Source: Candidatus Accumulibacter propinquus (lineage in GTDB: Bacteria > Pseudomonadota > Gammaproteobacteria > Burkholderiales > Rhodocyclaceae). Taken from it: DNA of 64,000 nt. The translations under genes and the position numbers were made by a program. This document shows, one piece after another, positions 15,368 through 24,468 of this stretch (its first letter is position 1; every line of letters starts with the position of its first letter). The notes beneath the pieces were generated by a model. It saw only the letters and a program-made list of their open reading frames with translations. It was not told the DNA's origin and did not search any database. Location of the stretch: positions 1 to 64,000 of the forward strand of contig JADKBU010000056.1 in the NCBI GenBank assembly GCA_016714935.1. Direction: 5' to 3'.

Positions 15368-16731
15368 CAGGGAAAGCAGAACGCCGCCCGCGGGGTGAGT
15401 TGGCTAGAGTGCTGGTGGTCGACGACGAGGCGGATATACGCGAACTCCTCGATTTGACCGTAGCTCGGATGGGGCTTTCAGCGGACTGTGCGGCGAGCGT
15501 CGCGGAGGCTCGGCACCTGCTGGAACAACAGCGCTACCAGCTGTGCATTACCGACATGCGTTTGCCTGATGGCGACGGTCTGGAGATTGTACGGCTGATC
15601 ACCGAGCGCTATGGCGAAACGCCGGTGGCGGTGATTACCGCTTTCGGCAGTGCCCAGAACGCGGTTGCTGCGCTGAAGGCAGGTGCGTTTGACTATCTGG
15701 CGAAGCCGGTAGCGCTCGAGCAGTTGCGCAGCCTGATCAAGTCGGCGCTGAGCCTGCCGCGGCGGAATGGGGGCGCCGATGGCGGGCAGGTGGGCGGAGC
15801 AGCGGCGCAGTTGATCGGCGAGTCGGCGGCGATTGGGCATGTCCGCGAAATGATCGACAAACTGGCCCGCAGCCAGGCGCCAGTGTATATCTCGGGTGAA
15901 TCGGGGACTGGCAAGGAGTTGGCGGCGCGGCTGATTCACGATCACAGCGCCCGTCGTGCGGCCCCATTCGTCCCGGTAAACTGTGGTGCGATCCCGGAAA
16001 ACCTCATGGAGAGCGAATTTTTCGGTTATCGCAAGGGGGCTTTCACGGGTGCGGATCGCGATCGCGAAGGCTTCTTTCAGGCGGCAACCGGCGGCACGCT
16101 TTTTCTCGACGAGGTCGCCGACCTGCCGCTGGTGATGCAGGTCAAGCTGCTGCGGGCGATTCAGGAAAAAAAGGTTCGCAAGGTCGGTCACACCGCAGAA
16201 GAGGCGGTCGACGTGCGCATCATCTCGGCAACTCACCGGATGCTCAAGGAGTGCGTGGATAGCGGGACGTTTCGCCAGGATCTCTATTACCGGCTCAATG
16301 TCATCGAACTCAGAATGCCACCATTACGAGAGCGCGACGAGGATGTGGCGCCTTTGGTCGAGGCGCTGCTGGTACGTATCTGCGGACCCCAGCCCCCGCG
16401 CCTGGATCCACAAGCAATGACGGTGCTGAAGGCCTACAGTTTTCCCGGTAATGTCCGCGAACTCGAAAACATTCTCGAGCGGGCGACTGCGCTGTGCAAT
16501 CACGATCGGATCGTTCTCGACGATCTTCAACTGGCGCCGGCAACGGTGGTCAACGACAGCGCCGGCCGTGACGGCGAAACGCTTGATGATTATCTGAATC
16601 GTGTCGAGAAACAGGCGATTCTTGATGCTCTGGCCAAGACCGCTTTCAACCGGACGGCAGCCGCGCGGCTGCTCGGCGTGACCTTTCGTTCGTTGCGCTA
16701 CCGGATCGAGCGCCTGGGTATCGAGGAGTGA
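15361..16731 (+). CDS. pilR: Sigma54-dependent response regulator PilR
   Basis: 456 residues. Receiver domain (about 17-130, phosphorylated Asp in ITDMRLPDG), AAA+ sigma54-activating domain (about 150-370, Walker A GESGTGKE, GAFTGADRDREG loop that contacts sigma54, RQDLYYRLNV) and a Fis-type HTH (FNRTAAARLLGVTFRSLRYR) at the end. It activates pilA and related promoters through RpoN. The likely GTG start at 15361 overlaps pilS. The ampD gene begins in the stop codon. It is also a reminder that sigma54 promoters such as the one at 4641 can function in this organism. Confidence 0.93.
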   Translation: MLAGKAERRPRGELARVLVVDDEADIRELLDLTVARMGLSADCAASVAEARHLLEQQRYQLCITDMRLPDGDGLEIVRLITERYGETPVAVITAFGSAQNAVAALKAGAFDYLAKPVALEQLRSLIKSALSLPRRNGGADGGQVGGAAAQLIGESAAIGHVREMIDKLARSQAPVYISGESGTGKELAARLIHDHSARRAAPFVPVNCGAIPENLMESEFFGYRKGAFTGADRDREGFFQAATGGTLFLDEVADLPLVMQVKLLRAIQEKKVRKVGHTAEEAVDVRIISATHRMLKECVDSGTFRQDLYYRLNVIELRMPPLRERDEDVAPLVEALLVRICGPQPPRLDPQAMTVLKAYSFPGNVRELENILERATALCNHDRIVLDDLQLAPATVVNDSAGRDGETLDDYLNRVEKQAILDALAKTAFNRTAAARLLGVTFRSLRYRIERLGIEE

Positions 16732-17306
16732 ATCCTCTGCGCATGGCGGTTGGCCCTTGCCGCGACGGCGGCTGGCTCGAACGCGCGCGGCACATCGAAT
16801 CGCCCAATTGTGATGCCCGTCCGGACGGTGAACTCGTGTCGCTGGTCGTCGTACACGCGATCAGCCTGCCGCCTGGGCATTTTGGCAGCGATGGCATCGT
16901 GCAATTATTTACCAATCGACTCGACCCAACTGCCCACCCATACTTTGCACAGATCAGTGGCTTGCGGGTTTCGGCGCACTTTCTGCTGCGACGCAATGGT
17001 GAACTGATCCAGTTTGTTTCCGGCCGGCAGCGCGCGTGGCATGCCGGTCGCTCGTGCTGGCAAGGTCGGGAGCGTTGCAACGATTTTTCGCTGGGCATCG
17101 AACTGGAGGGCTGCGACGACTTGCCGTTCGAGGACGCGCAGTACCTTGGCCTGGTGGACCTGGTGAGGCTGTTGTGCGCGCAATACCCGATCGCAGCGGT
17201 GGTCGGGCACAGCGACATTGCACCTGGTCGCAAGACCGACCCTGGGCCCTGTTTCGACTGGCGGCGTCTCGGATCGATCGGGAACCTGCCAGGGAAGCTA
17301 CGTTGA
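16728..17306 (+). CDS. ampD: 1,6-anhydro-N-acetylmuramyl-L-alanine amidase AmpD
   Basis: 192 residues, in the normal size range. It shows the N-acetylmuramoyl-L-alanine amidase type 2 fold: SPNCDARPDGE, VVVHAISLPPG (zinc His), then VGHSDIAPGRKTDPGPCFDW (second zinc His and zinc Asp). It cleaves recycled anhydro-muropeptides in the cytoplasm and so keeps AmpR-type beta-lactamase induction low in species that have it. The GTG at 16728 overlaps the pilR stop; an ATG at 16743 is an alternative. It follows pilS-pilR and is convergent with the aminotransferase. Confidence 0.9.
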   Translation: MNPLRMAVGPCRDGGWLERARHIESPNCDARPDGELVSLVVVHAISLPPGHFGSDGIVQLFTNRLDPTAHPYFAQISGLRVSAHFLLRRNGELIQFVSGRQRAWHAGRSCWQGRERCNDFSLGIELEGCDDLPFEDAQYLGLVDLVRLLCAQYPIAAVVGHSDIAPGRKTDPGPCFDWRRLGSIGNLPGKLR

Positions 17307-17348
17307 TCGCCAGGACGTGCCGATACCGGTGCCGCAGTCGACCGGTGT

Positions 17349-18509
17349 TCAGCCGAGAAAGCGGCGGATTCTGTCGACCGCTTCGGCCAGTCGTTCGACT
17401 CCTGCGGTGTAGGCAAAGCGCAAGTGCTTTTCGGGCGCGTGCGTACCGAAGTCGAGGCCGGGGGTGACCGCGACTCCGGCCGACTCTAGCAGGTCGTGGG
17501 CGAAGCTTTCGCTATTGCCGGTCAAGGCGCTGCAATCGGCATAGAGGTAGAAAGCGCCATCAGGCTTGGCCGGCAAGTGGAAACCCAGGCCTTCGAGCGC
17601 GGGTGCCAGGAAATCGCGCCGTCGCTGGAACTCCTGGCGCCGCGTCTCGAGGATGGCGATCGTGGCCGGCGTGAAGGCGGCTAGTGCCGCGTGCTGTGCT
17701 GGCGTCGACGGTGAAATGAAAAGATTCTGGGCGAGTTTCTCGATGTCGCGGGTGAAGCGTTCGGGGACGACCAGCCAACCCAGCCGCCAGCCGGTCATGT
17801 TGAAATACTTGGAAAAACTCTGGACGATGAAGATATCGTCGCCGAACTGGAGCGCAGTTGGCGCTACACGATCGTAGGTCAGACCGTGGTAGATCTCGTC
17901 GACGATCAGTTGCCCTTGGCGTTGGCGGATGAAATCGGCAATGGCATCGAGTTGCTCGTTGCTCAGCATCGTGCCGGTCGGGTTGGCCGGAGACGCCAGC
18001 AGTGCTCCCGCCGAACGTACGTTCCAGTGCGCTTCGAGGTCTGCCGGGGAAGGCTGAAAGTTGCTTTCCGGGCCCACGGGAATGCCGACCGGGAGGCCTT
18101 CAAAGCTGCGTACGAAGTGACGGTTGCACGGATAGCCCGGGTCGGTGAGCAGCCATTCGCTGCCAGGTTCGACCAGACAGGCCAAAGCCAGCAGGAGGGC
18201 GCCGGAGGCTCCAGCGGTGACGGCAATGCGTGCGGCGGGGATGCTCAGGCCGTAACGTGTCTGGTAGAAGTCGGCGATGGCGCGGCGCAATTCGGGTAGG
18301 CCAAGCGCCGGTGTGTAAAAGACGCGGCCGTTCTCGATGCTGGCTCGGGCGGCGGCGACGATTGGCTCAGGTGTCGGGAAGTCGGGTTCACCGACTTCCA
18401 TGTGGATGATGTCCCGACCGTCGGCTGCAAGCGCCCTGGCACGAGCCATCAACTCCATAACGTGGAAGGGGGCAATGTCCGCGAGGCGGCTGGCGGGAAA
18501 AATGGGCAT
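17349..18509 (-). CDS. PLP-dependent class I/II aminotransferase
   Basis: 386 residues, fold type I. Key blocks are EVGEPDFPTPEP, TAGASGALLLAL, SPANPTGTMLS, DEIYHGLTY and SFSKYFNMTGWRLGW, where the Lys binds PLP. The pattern is closest to aspartate/alanine-type or MalY/PatB-like transaminases, and the amino donor cannot be fixed from sequence. The ATG at 18509 (MPIFPASRLADIAPFHVMEL) is chosen since the upstream extension is Arg/Pro-rich and non-homologous. It is downstream of pckG on the same strand but separated by a strong terminator, so it needs its own promoter. Confidence 0.85.
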   Translation of the reverse strand: MPIFPASRLADIAPFHVMELMARARALAADGRDIIHMEVGEPDFPTPEPIVAAARASIENGRVFYTPALGLPELRRAIADFYQTRYGLSIPAARIAVTAGASGALLLALACLVEPGSEWLLTDPGYPCNRHFVRSFEGLPVGIPVGPESNFQPSPADLEAHWNVRSAGALLASPANPTGTMLSNEQLDAIADFIRQRQGQLIVDEIYHGLTYDRVAPTALQFGDDIFIVQSFSKYFNMTGWRLGWLVVPERFTRDIEKLAQNLFISPSTPAQHAALAAFTPATIAILETRRQEFQRRRDFLAPALEGLGFHLPAKPDGAFYLYADCSALTGNSESFAHDLLESAGVAVTPGLDFGTHAPEKHLRFAYTAGVERLAEAVDRIRRFLG

Positions 18510-18569
18510 GATTTGGCGATGACGGACTGGACGAAACCAGCAGTTTAACCACAAGGACTGATGGGGATC

Positions 18570-18595
18570 AAAAAAAAGGCCGCCTGGGGGCGGCC
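18570..18595 (-). terminator. Intrinsic terminator after pckG
   Basis: On the minus strand GGCCGCC pairs with GGCGGCC (18589-18595 and 18578-18584), with a 4-base loop, followed by eight T (18570-18577). A textbook terminator 26 bases past the pckG stop. Confidence 0.9.
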
Positions 18596-18621
18596 TCGTG
18601 CGGTGCGGCGGGGCGCCGTGC

Positions 18622-20461
18622 TCAGGAAGCCTGGAAGTCCTTCTCGAACTTGTCGCGGATGTCGGCGAGTTTGGCAGGCAACTTGTCGCCCATCTTCCCG
18701 AACCAGTCCTTGACGCCTTCAAGTTCGCTCAGCCAGGCTTGCTTGTCGAGGCTGGTGACGCCAGCGAATTCTTCCCTGGAAAATTCAGTACCGGACCAGT
18801 CGATGTCCTCGTAGTTGGGCATCCAGCCGAGAATGGTTTCCTTGCCGGCCGCTTTCCCTTCGCAGCGTTCGATGATCCACTTCAGGACACGCGCATTGTC
18901 ACCGAAGCCCGGCCAGGCAAACCCGCCCTTTTCGTTCGTGCGGAACCAGTTGACCATGAAGATAGGTACTGGCTGATCGGGGACACTACCCATCTTCAAC
19001 CAGTGGTTATAGTAGTCGGCCATGTGGTAGCCGCAGAAAGGGAGCATGGCGAACGGGTCGCGACGAACGACACCCTGTTGGCCGAAGGCGGCAGCCGTAG
19101 TTTCCGAACCGAGCGTGGCGGCGGCGTACACACCGTGATCCCAGTCCAGGGTCTGGCACACCAGCGGTACGGTCGAGGCGCGGCGGCCACCGAACAGGAA
19201 CGCGGAAATCGGCACGCCTTCGGTGCTCTGCCATTGGTCGTCGATACAGGGGCATTGCGCGGCGGGGGCAGTGAAGCGGGAGTTCGGGTGCGCTGCCTTG
19301 GTGCCTTTTTCCTTGGCGATTTCAGGCGTCCAGTCATTGCCTTGCCAGTCGATGGCATGTGCCGGTGCGGGACCCATGCCTTCCCACCAGACGTCGCCGT
19401 CGTCGGTCAAAGCGACGTTGGTGAAGATGGTGTTTTCGGCCAGGGAGGCCATGGCATTGAAGTTGGTCGTGTCGTTGGTGCCTGGGGCAACTCCGAAGAA
19501 TCCAGCTTCCGGGTTGATCGCGTACAGGCGGGTGGTACCGTTCTTGTCGACGCGCGGCTTGATCCAGGCGATGTCGTCCCCGATGGTGGTGATTTTCCAG
19601 CCGCTCAGGCTCTTCGGCGGTACCAGCATCGCGAAGTTGGTCTTGCCACAGGCCGACGGGAAGGCCGCGGCGACGTAATGTTTGGCACCCGCCGGCGATT
19701 CGACGCCGAGGATCAGCATGTGCTCGGCCATCCAGCCATCATCACGGGCCATGTTTGATGCGATGCGCAGGGCCAGGCACTTCTTGCCGAGCAGCGCATT
19801 GCCGCCGTACCCGGAGCCATATGACCAGATTTCGCGGGTTTCGGGATAGTGCACGATGTACTTGGTGGTCGGGTTGCACGGCCAGCGCGGGTCTGTCTGC
19901 CCGGGCTCCTTGGGCGCGCCGATCGAATGCACGCAGGGGACATACACACCGTCGGTACCGAGTACCGGGAATACATCCTTGCCCATGCGGGTCATGATGC
20001 GCATGTTCACCACCACGTAGGCACTGTCGGTGATTTCGATGCCGATCTGCGCGATCGGCGACCCGATCGGGCCCATCGAGAAAGGAATCACGTACATGGT
20101 GCGGCCCTTCATGCAGCCCCTTGAACAGGCCGCCGAGGAGTTCGCGCATTTTGGCCGGGTCTTCCCAGTTGTTGGTCGGGCCGGCGTTTTCCTTCTTCTC
20201 GGAGCAGATGTAGGTGCGATCTTCGACGCGCGCCACGTCGGACGGGTCGGAAAAAGCCAGGAACGAGTTCTTGCGCTTGGCGAGCTTGACGAAGGTGCCG
20301 GCGGCGACCAACTCAGCGCACAGGCGGTCGTACTCTTCCTGGGAACCGTCGGCCCAGACGACATCGGCTGGCTCGGTGAGCGCAGCGATATCGGCAACCC
20401 ATTGTTTCAGGCGTTCATGTTTGACGTAATCAGGGGCATTGATGGAAACGGTCTGGTTCAT
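18622..20461 (-). CDS. pckG: GTP-dependent PEP carboxykinase (one-base frameshift at 20117-20120)
   Basis: About 612 residues in two frames. The first 113 residues (MNQTVSINAPDYVKH to LFKGL) run from the ATG at 20461. The remainder starts at CMKGRTMYVIPFSMGP in another frame and ends at 18622. Removing one C from the CCCC run at 20117-20120 gives LFKGCMKGRTMYVIP, the family sequence. The rest is intact: P-loop PSACGKTNFAM, IGDDIAWIKP, RRASTVPLV. It interconverts oxaloacetate and PEP with GTP/GDP. It is divergent from maeB, and together they link PEP, pyruvate and C4 acids. The frameshift is most likely a sequencing error. Confidence 0.9.
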
Positions 20462-20823
20462 GGTAAGCACTCTCGAAGGAAGGAAGAGAAGCAGAAGTTA
20501 CCGTGGCGCGGCGCGCGCAGAGTCTTGCCAGAGAAGCCGGGAGCCGGAATCGTCGATCCGGCCCCGTCGGTGGTGACGCGTCGGTCGCGGCTGTGGAGAA
20601 ACAAGCCCAGTACTGGGGGTGAGGTCGGCATGCAAGGCGGTGCTGCTACAAGGATGTCAAGGTTTGTGTAATTATGCCACAGGTCCGATCTGCACCAACG
20701 ATCGATGCGCAAGCCGAGCGCCACCGAAGGGCCTGCGCCGAGACCTCGAATGCGGTCGTTGGTTGGCCGTCGGCGAGCCGCAAGCATTTGCTTTGGCTCG
20801 ATATTCTGTCAGGAGAGTAAGCC
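20462..20823. other. Intergenic spacer between divergent pckG and maeB
   Basis: 362 bases hold the control regions of both divergent genes. An AGGAGAG ribosome site lies just before the maeB ATG (20824). No convincing -35/-10 pair or regulator site is visible. The short open frames on both strands have no family resemblance and are treated as chance. Confidence 0.5.
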
Positions 20824-23124
20824 ATGAACAAAGCCAAGGATCAATTGCGAACTGCCGCCCTGTTCTATCACCGCAATCCCAAACCAGGTAAGGTGTCGAT
20901 ACAGCCAACCAAGCAACTGACCAACCAGTACGACTTGTCGATGGCCTACTCGCCAGGCGTCGCGGCGGCCTGCGAGGAGATTGTGGCCTTCCCGGCCGAA
21001 GCCAGTACGCTGACTGCGCGCGCCAATCTGGTCGGCGTCATTACCAATGGTACGGCGGTGCTTGGCCTCGGTGCGATCGGCCCGCTGGCGGCCAAACCGG
21101 TGATGGAGGGCAAGGCGGTTCTGTTCAAGAAGTTTGCCAATATCGACGTGTTCGACCTTGAAATCGAGGAACGCGACCCCGACCGCCTGGTGGAGATCGT
21201 GGCTTCGCTGGAACCGACCTTTGGCGGCATCAACCTCGAAGACATCAAGGCGCCGGAATGCTTCTATGTCGAGAAGAAACTGCGCGAACGGATGAAGATT
21301 CCTGTCTTCCATGACGACCAGCATGGGACGGCGATCGTCGTCGGCGCAGCGATTCTCAATGGCCTGTTCCTGCAGGGCAAGGAACTCGATCAGGTCAAGG
21401 TGGTGACCTCGGGTGCTGGCGCCGCCGCGCTGGCTTGCCTGGACCTGCTGGTGATGCTGGGTATCCCCGTCGAGAACATCTGGGTGACCGACATCAAGGG
21501 GCTGGTCTATGAGGGTCGCATCGAGGACATGGACGAGATCAAGGGACGCTACGCCAAACAGACCGACGCGCGTACATTGGGCGAGGTCATCGATGGCGCC
21601 GATGTCTTTCTCGGGCTGTCTGCAGGTGGGGTTCTCAAGCCGGAGATGGTGGCGCGGATGGCGCCTTCGCCACTGATCATGGCGTTGGCCAATCCCAACC
21701 CGGAGATCAAGCCAGAAGACGTCAAGGCGGTACGGAGCGATGCGATCATCGCCACTGGTCGCTCGGACTATCCGAACCAGGTCAACAACGTGCTGTGTTT
21801 TCCCTTCATCTTTCGTGGCGCCCTTGACGTCGGGGCTACGACCATCACCGAAGCGATGAAACTGGCCGCCGTCCGGGCGATTTCGGAACTGGCGCGTGTC
21901 GAGCAGTCGGACGCGATAGTCAAGGCGTACGGCGAGAAGGTCGCCAATTTCGGTCCGGATTATCTCATTCCGAACCCCTTCGATCCGCGCCTGATCGGCA
22001 AGATTGCGCCAGCGGTCGCCGCGGCAGCGATGGCATCCGGAGTCGCGACCAGGCCAATCAAGGACATCGACGTCTATCGCGAGAGCCTCGACGAGTTCGT
22101 CTATCACTTTGGCCTGATCATGAAACCGATCTTCTCGCAGGCCAAGCAGGCTCCCAGACGCATCGTCTTCGCGGAAGGCGAAGACGAACGTGTGCTGCGT
22201 GCCGTTCAGGTGATCGTCGACGAAGGGATTGCCAGACCGATCCTGATCGGCCAGCCCGATGAAATTACCGGCAAGCTCGAGGCACTGAATCTGCGGGTCC
22301 GCCCGGGGGCCGACTTTGACATTGTTTACGCCGACAACAACGAGTTCTTCAATGACCATTTCGAACTTTACTGGCGGGAGTACCGGCGCTTGATGGAACG
22401 CAAGGGGGTGTCGGTCGACTTTGCACGGCGCGAAGTCCGCCGTCGTGCCTCGCTGTTCGGGGCGATGATGGTACGCATGGGTGACGCCGATGGTTTGATC
22501 TGCGGCACCTTCGGTCGCCACGACGTGCATCGCGAGTATGTCGAGAATGCCATTGGTCTGGCGCCTGGGGTTCGCAACCTGTATGCGATGAGCCTGTTGC
22601 TGTTGCCCGATCGGACGCTGTTCCTGGCTGATACCTATATCAACTACGAACCGTCGGCAGAGCAATTGGTGGATATGACGCTGCTGGCTGCCGACGAGGT
22701 TCGGCGGTTCGGTTTGACCCCGCGCGTCGCCCTGCTGTCGCACTCCTCGTTCGGTGCCGAGAATACGCCGACCGCGCTGAAGATGCGCGAGGCTTTGCGA
22801 CTGCTGAAGGAACGTGCACCGCGCCTTGAGGTGGAGGGCGAAATGCACGGCGATGCGGCCATCGACGATCACATTCGGCAAAGGGTATTTCCCAGCGACG
22901 CGCGCCTCAAGGGGCAGGCCAACCTGCTGATCATGCCGACGCTGGATGCGGCAAACATATCCTTCAATCTGCTGAAGATTGCCTCCGGAGACAACCTGAC
23001 GATTGGCCCGATCCTGCTCGGCGCGGCGCAACCCGTGCATATCCTGACGTCGACGGCGACCGTTCGACGGATCGTCAACATGACTGCCCTGACGGTGGTC
23101 GACAAGCTGATGAGCGAGCGCTGA
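20824..23124 (+). CDS. maeB: NADP-dependent malic enzyme fused to phosphotransacetylase-like domain
   Basis: 766 residues, the size of MaeB-type hybrids. The malic-enzyme part (about 1-430) has MAYSPGVAAAC, FHDDQHGTAIVV (metal site) and SGAGAAALACLDLL (dinucleotide fold). The C-terminal part (about 430-766) resembles phosphate acetyltransferase (RIVFAEGEDERVLRA, NILIMPTLDAANI-like) but in this family acts as a regulatory domain that senses acetyl-CoA. It decarboxylates malate to pyruvate and makes NADPH. The ATG at 20824 follows AGGAGAG. Divergent from pckG. Confidence 0.95.
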   Translation: MNKAKDQLRTAALFYHRNPKPGKVSIQPTKQLTNQYDLSMAYSPGVAAACEEIVAFPAEASTLTARANLVGVITNGTAVLGLGAIGPLAAKPVMEGKAVLFKKFANIDVFDLEIEERDPDRLVEIVASLEPTFGGINLEDIKAPECFYVEKKLRERMKIPVFHDDQHGTAIVVGAAILNGLFLQGKELDQVKVVTSGAGAAALACLDLLVMLGIPVENIWVTDIKGLVYEGRIEDMDEIKGRYAKQTDARTLGEVIDGADVFLGLSAGGVLKPEMVARMAPSPLIMALANPNPEIKPEDVKAVRSDAIIATGRSDYPNQVNNVLCFPFIFRGALDVGATTITEAMKLAAVRAISELARVEQSDAIVKAYGEKVANFGPDYLIPNPFDPRLIGKIAPAVAAAAMASGVATRPIKDIDVYRESLDEFVYHFGLIMKPIFSQAKQAPRRIVFAEGEDERVLRAVQVIVDEGIARPILIGQPDEITGKLEALNLRVRPGADFDIVYADNNEFFNDHFELYWREYRRLMERKGVSVDFARREVRRRASLFGAMMVRMGDADGLICGTFGRHDVHREYVENAIGLAPGVRNLYAMSLLLLPDRTLFLADTYINYEPSAEQLVDMTLLAADEVRRFGLTPRVALLSHSSFGAENTPTALKMREALRLLKERAPRLEVEGEMHGDAAIDDHIRQRVFPSDARLKGQANLLIMPTLDAANISFNLLKIASGDNLTIGPILLGAAQPVHILTSTATVRRIVNMTALTVVDKLMSER

Positions 23125-23216
23125 TGGCTTTGCTCAGAGATGCGGCGGGTGCGGCAGGTGGACCGATAATGGTCGCTACGGCATCTGCTTCGCCATTCCG
23201 ATAGCCACGGCGCGGG

Positions 23217-24350
23217 ATGGCGAACACCAGGACAGCCCTGGTTCTTGGCGGCGGCGGCGCGCGTGCCGCGTACCAGGTCGGCGTCTTGCTGGCCATCCGC
23301 GAATTGCTTGGCGAGTCCGCTGCCAATCCGTTTCCGATTCTGTGCGGTACCTCGGCCGGCGCCATCAACGCCGCAACGCTGGCATGCCATGCCCACAATT
23401 TTGGCGCCGCCGTCGAAGCGCTGGCGGATGTCTGGCGCAACATGCACGCCGGGCAGATTTATCGGGCCGATCCGTTCGGCATCAGCGTTGCCGGCGGGCG
23501 TTGGCTGGGCGCCCTGCTGTTCGGCTGGGCGGTGGGGCACAGTCCGCGTTCCCTGCTCGATAACCGGCCCTTGCGACAGCTTCTCGAAGCGAAGCTGAAT
23601 TTTCGCCATATTGCCCGCGCCATCACCAAGGGCTCACTCTACGCGGTAAGCATCACCGCATCGGGCTACGCCACCGGGCATGGCGTCAGTTTTTTTCAGG
23701 CACATCCCGAGGTGCAGAGGTGGCGGCGCACGCAACGCGTCGGCTGCCGAACGCAATTGTCGGTCGAACACCTGCTGGCATCAAGCGCGATTCCCTTTTT
23801 CTTTCCCGCCGTGCACCTCAATCGCGAGTATTTCGGCGACGGCTCAATGCGCCAGTTGGCGCCAATTTCGCCAGCGATTCACCTGGGAGCCGAGAAGGTG
23901 CTGATCATAGGCGTCGGGCAAATGCGTGACTCCGGGGAGCGGGAAAGTTCGCGCCGCTATCCCACCCTCGCACAGATCGCCGGGCACGCGCTCTCGTCGA
24001 TCTTTCTCGATAGCCTGGCGGTTGACGTGGAGCGCATGGAACGAATCAACCGCACCCTAGCGAAAGTGCCGGATGAATTGCGGGCGAGTGGTGAGCTTGC
24101 ATTGCGGCCGGTGCAATCGCTGATCATCACCCCGTCTGAGCGGCTCGATTACCTGGCCGCGGGTCATGCCGGCGCCTTGCCGTGGGCGGTGAGAACGCTG
24201 CTGCGTGGTCTGGGGGCGATGAATCGCCGGGGTGGTGCTCTCACCAGCTACCTGCTCTTCGAGCCGTCCTACACCGGGGCGTTGATGGATCTCGGTTATC
24301 AGGACGCCATGGCCCGTCGGCAGGACGTCCGTGCCTTTCTCGAATCCTGA
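23217..24350 (+). CDS. Patatin-like phospholipase
   Basis: 377 residues. The oxyanion loop GGGGARAAYQVG, the nucleophile elbow GTSAG (Ser about 45) and the dyad Asp in the DGS motif near residue 210 (DGSMRQLAPIS, replacing DGG/DGA) are all present. The N-terminus is not a signal peptide, so it is cytoplasmic or membrane-associated. It would hydrolyse acyl esters of phospholipids or other lipids; substrate unknown. In the C-terminal part FLDSLAVDVERMERIN is characteristic of the bacterial subgroup with RssA-like architecture. It stands alone, 92 bases after maeB. Confidence 0.85.
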   Translation: MANTRTALVLGGGGARAAYQVGVLLAIRELLGESAANPFPILCGTSAGAINAATLACHAHNFGAAVEALADVWRNMHAGQIYRADPFGISVAGGRWLGALLFGWAVGHSPRSLLDNRPLRQLLEAKLNFRHIARAITKGSLYAVSITASGYATGHGVSFFQAHPEVQRWRRTQRVGCRTQLSVEHLLASSAIPFFFPAVHLNREYFGDGSMRQLAPISPAIHLGAEKVLIIGVGQMRDSGERESSRRYPTLAQIAGHALSSIFLDSLAVDVERMERINRTLAKVPDELRASGELALRPVQSLIITPSERLDYLAAGHAGALPWAVRTLLRGLGAMNRRGGALTSYLLFEPSYTGALMDLGYQDAMARRQDVRAFLES

Positions 24351-24356
24351 AGGAGG

Positions 24357-24373
24357 ATGATGTGGTACATCAT
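24357..24373. repeat. Inverted repeat ATGATGT-GGT-ACATCAT, with a further direct copy
   Basis: A perfect 7-base inverted repeat with a 3-base spacer immediately after the patatin stop. A third copy of ATGATGT lies at 24407-24413. Together they precede the TAGAAT -10-like box at 24432-24437 of the next gene, so an operator is possible; a small RNA hairpin is the alternative. Confidence 0.35.
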
Positions 24374-24468
24374 ATAACGTGTCTATGCCCTTATTTTTCA
24401 TGATTTATGATGTCCCGGCAATGGACTGCTGTAGAATGTTGCCAATCGAGTCAGGCAGGAGGCTTGCA

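Noticed and set aside
18622..20461. Calling pckG a pseudogene
   Set aside because: A single base in a CCCC run explains the break and all catalytic motifs are intact; error is more likely than loss.
20809..23040. A 743-codon frame opposite maeB
   Set aside because: Antisense shadow of an intact 766-residue malic enzyme; codon pattern mirrors the sense gene.
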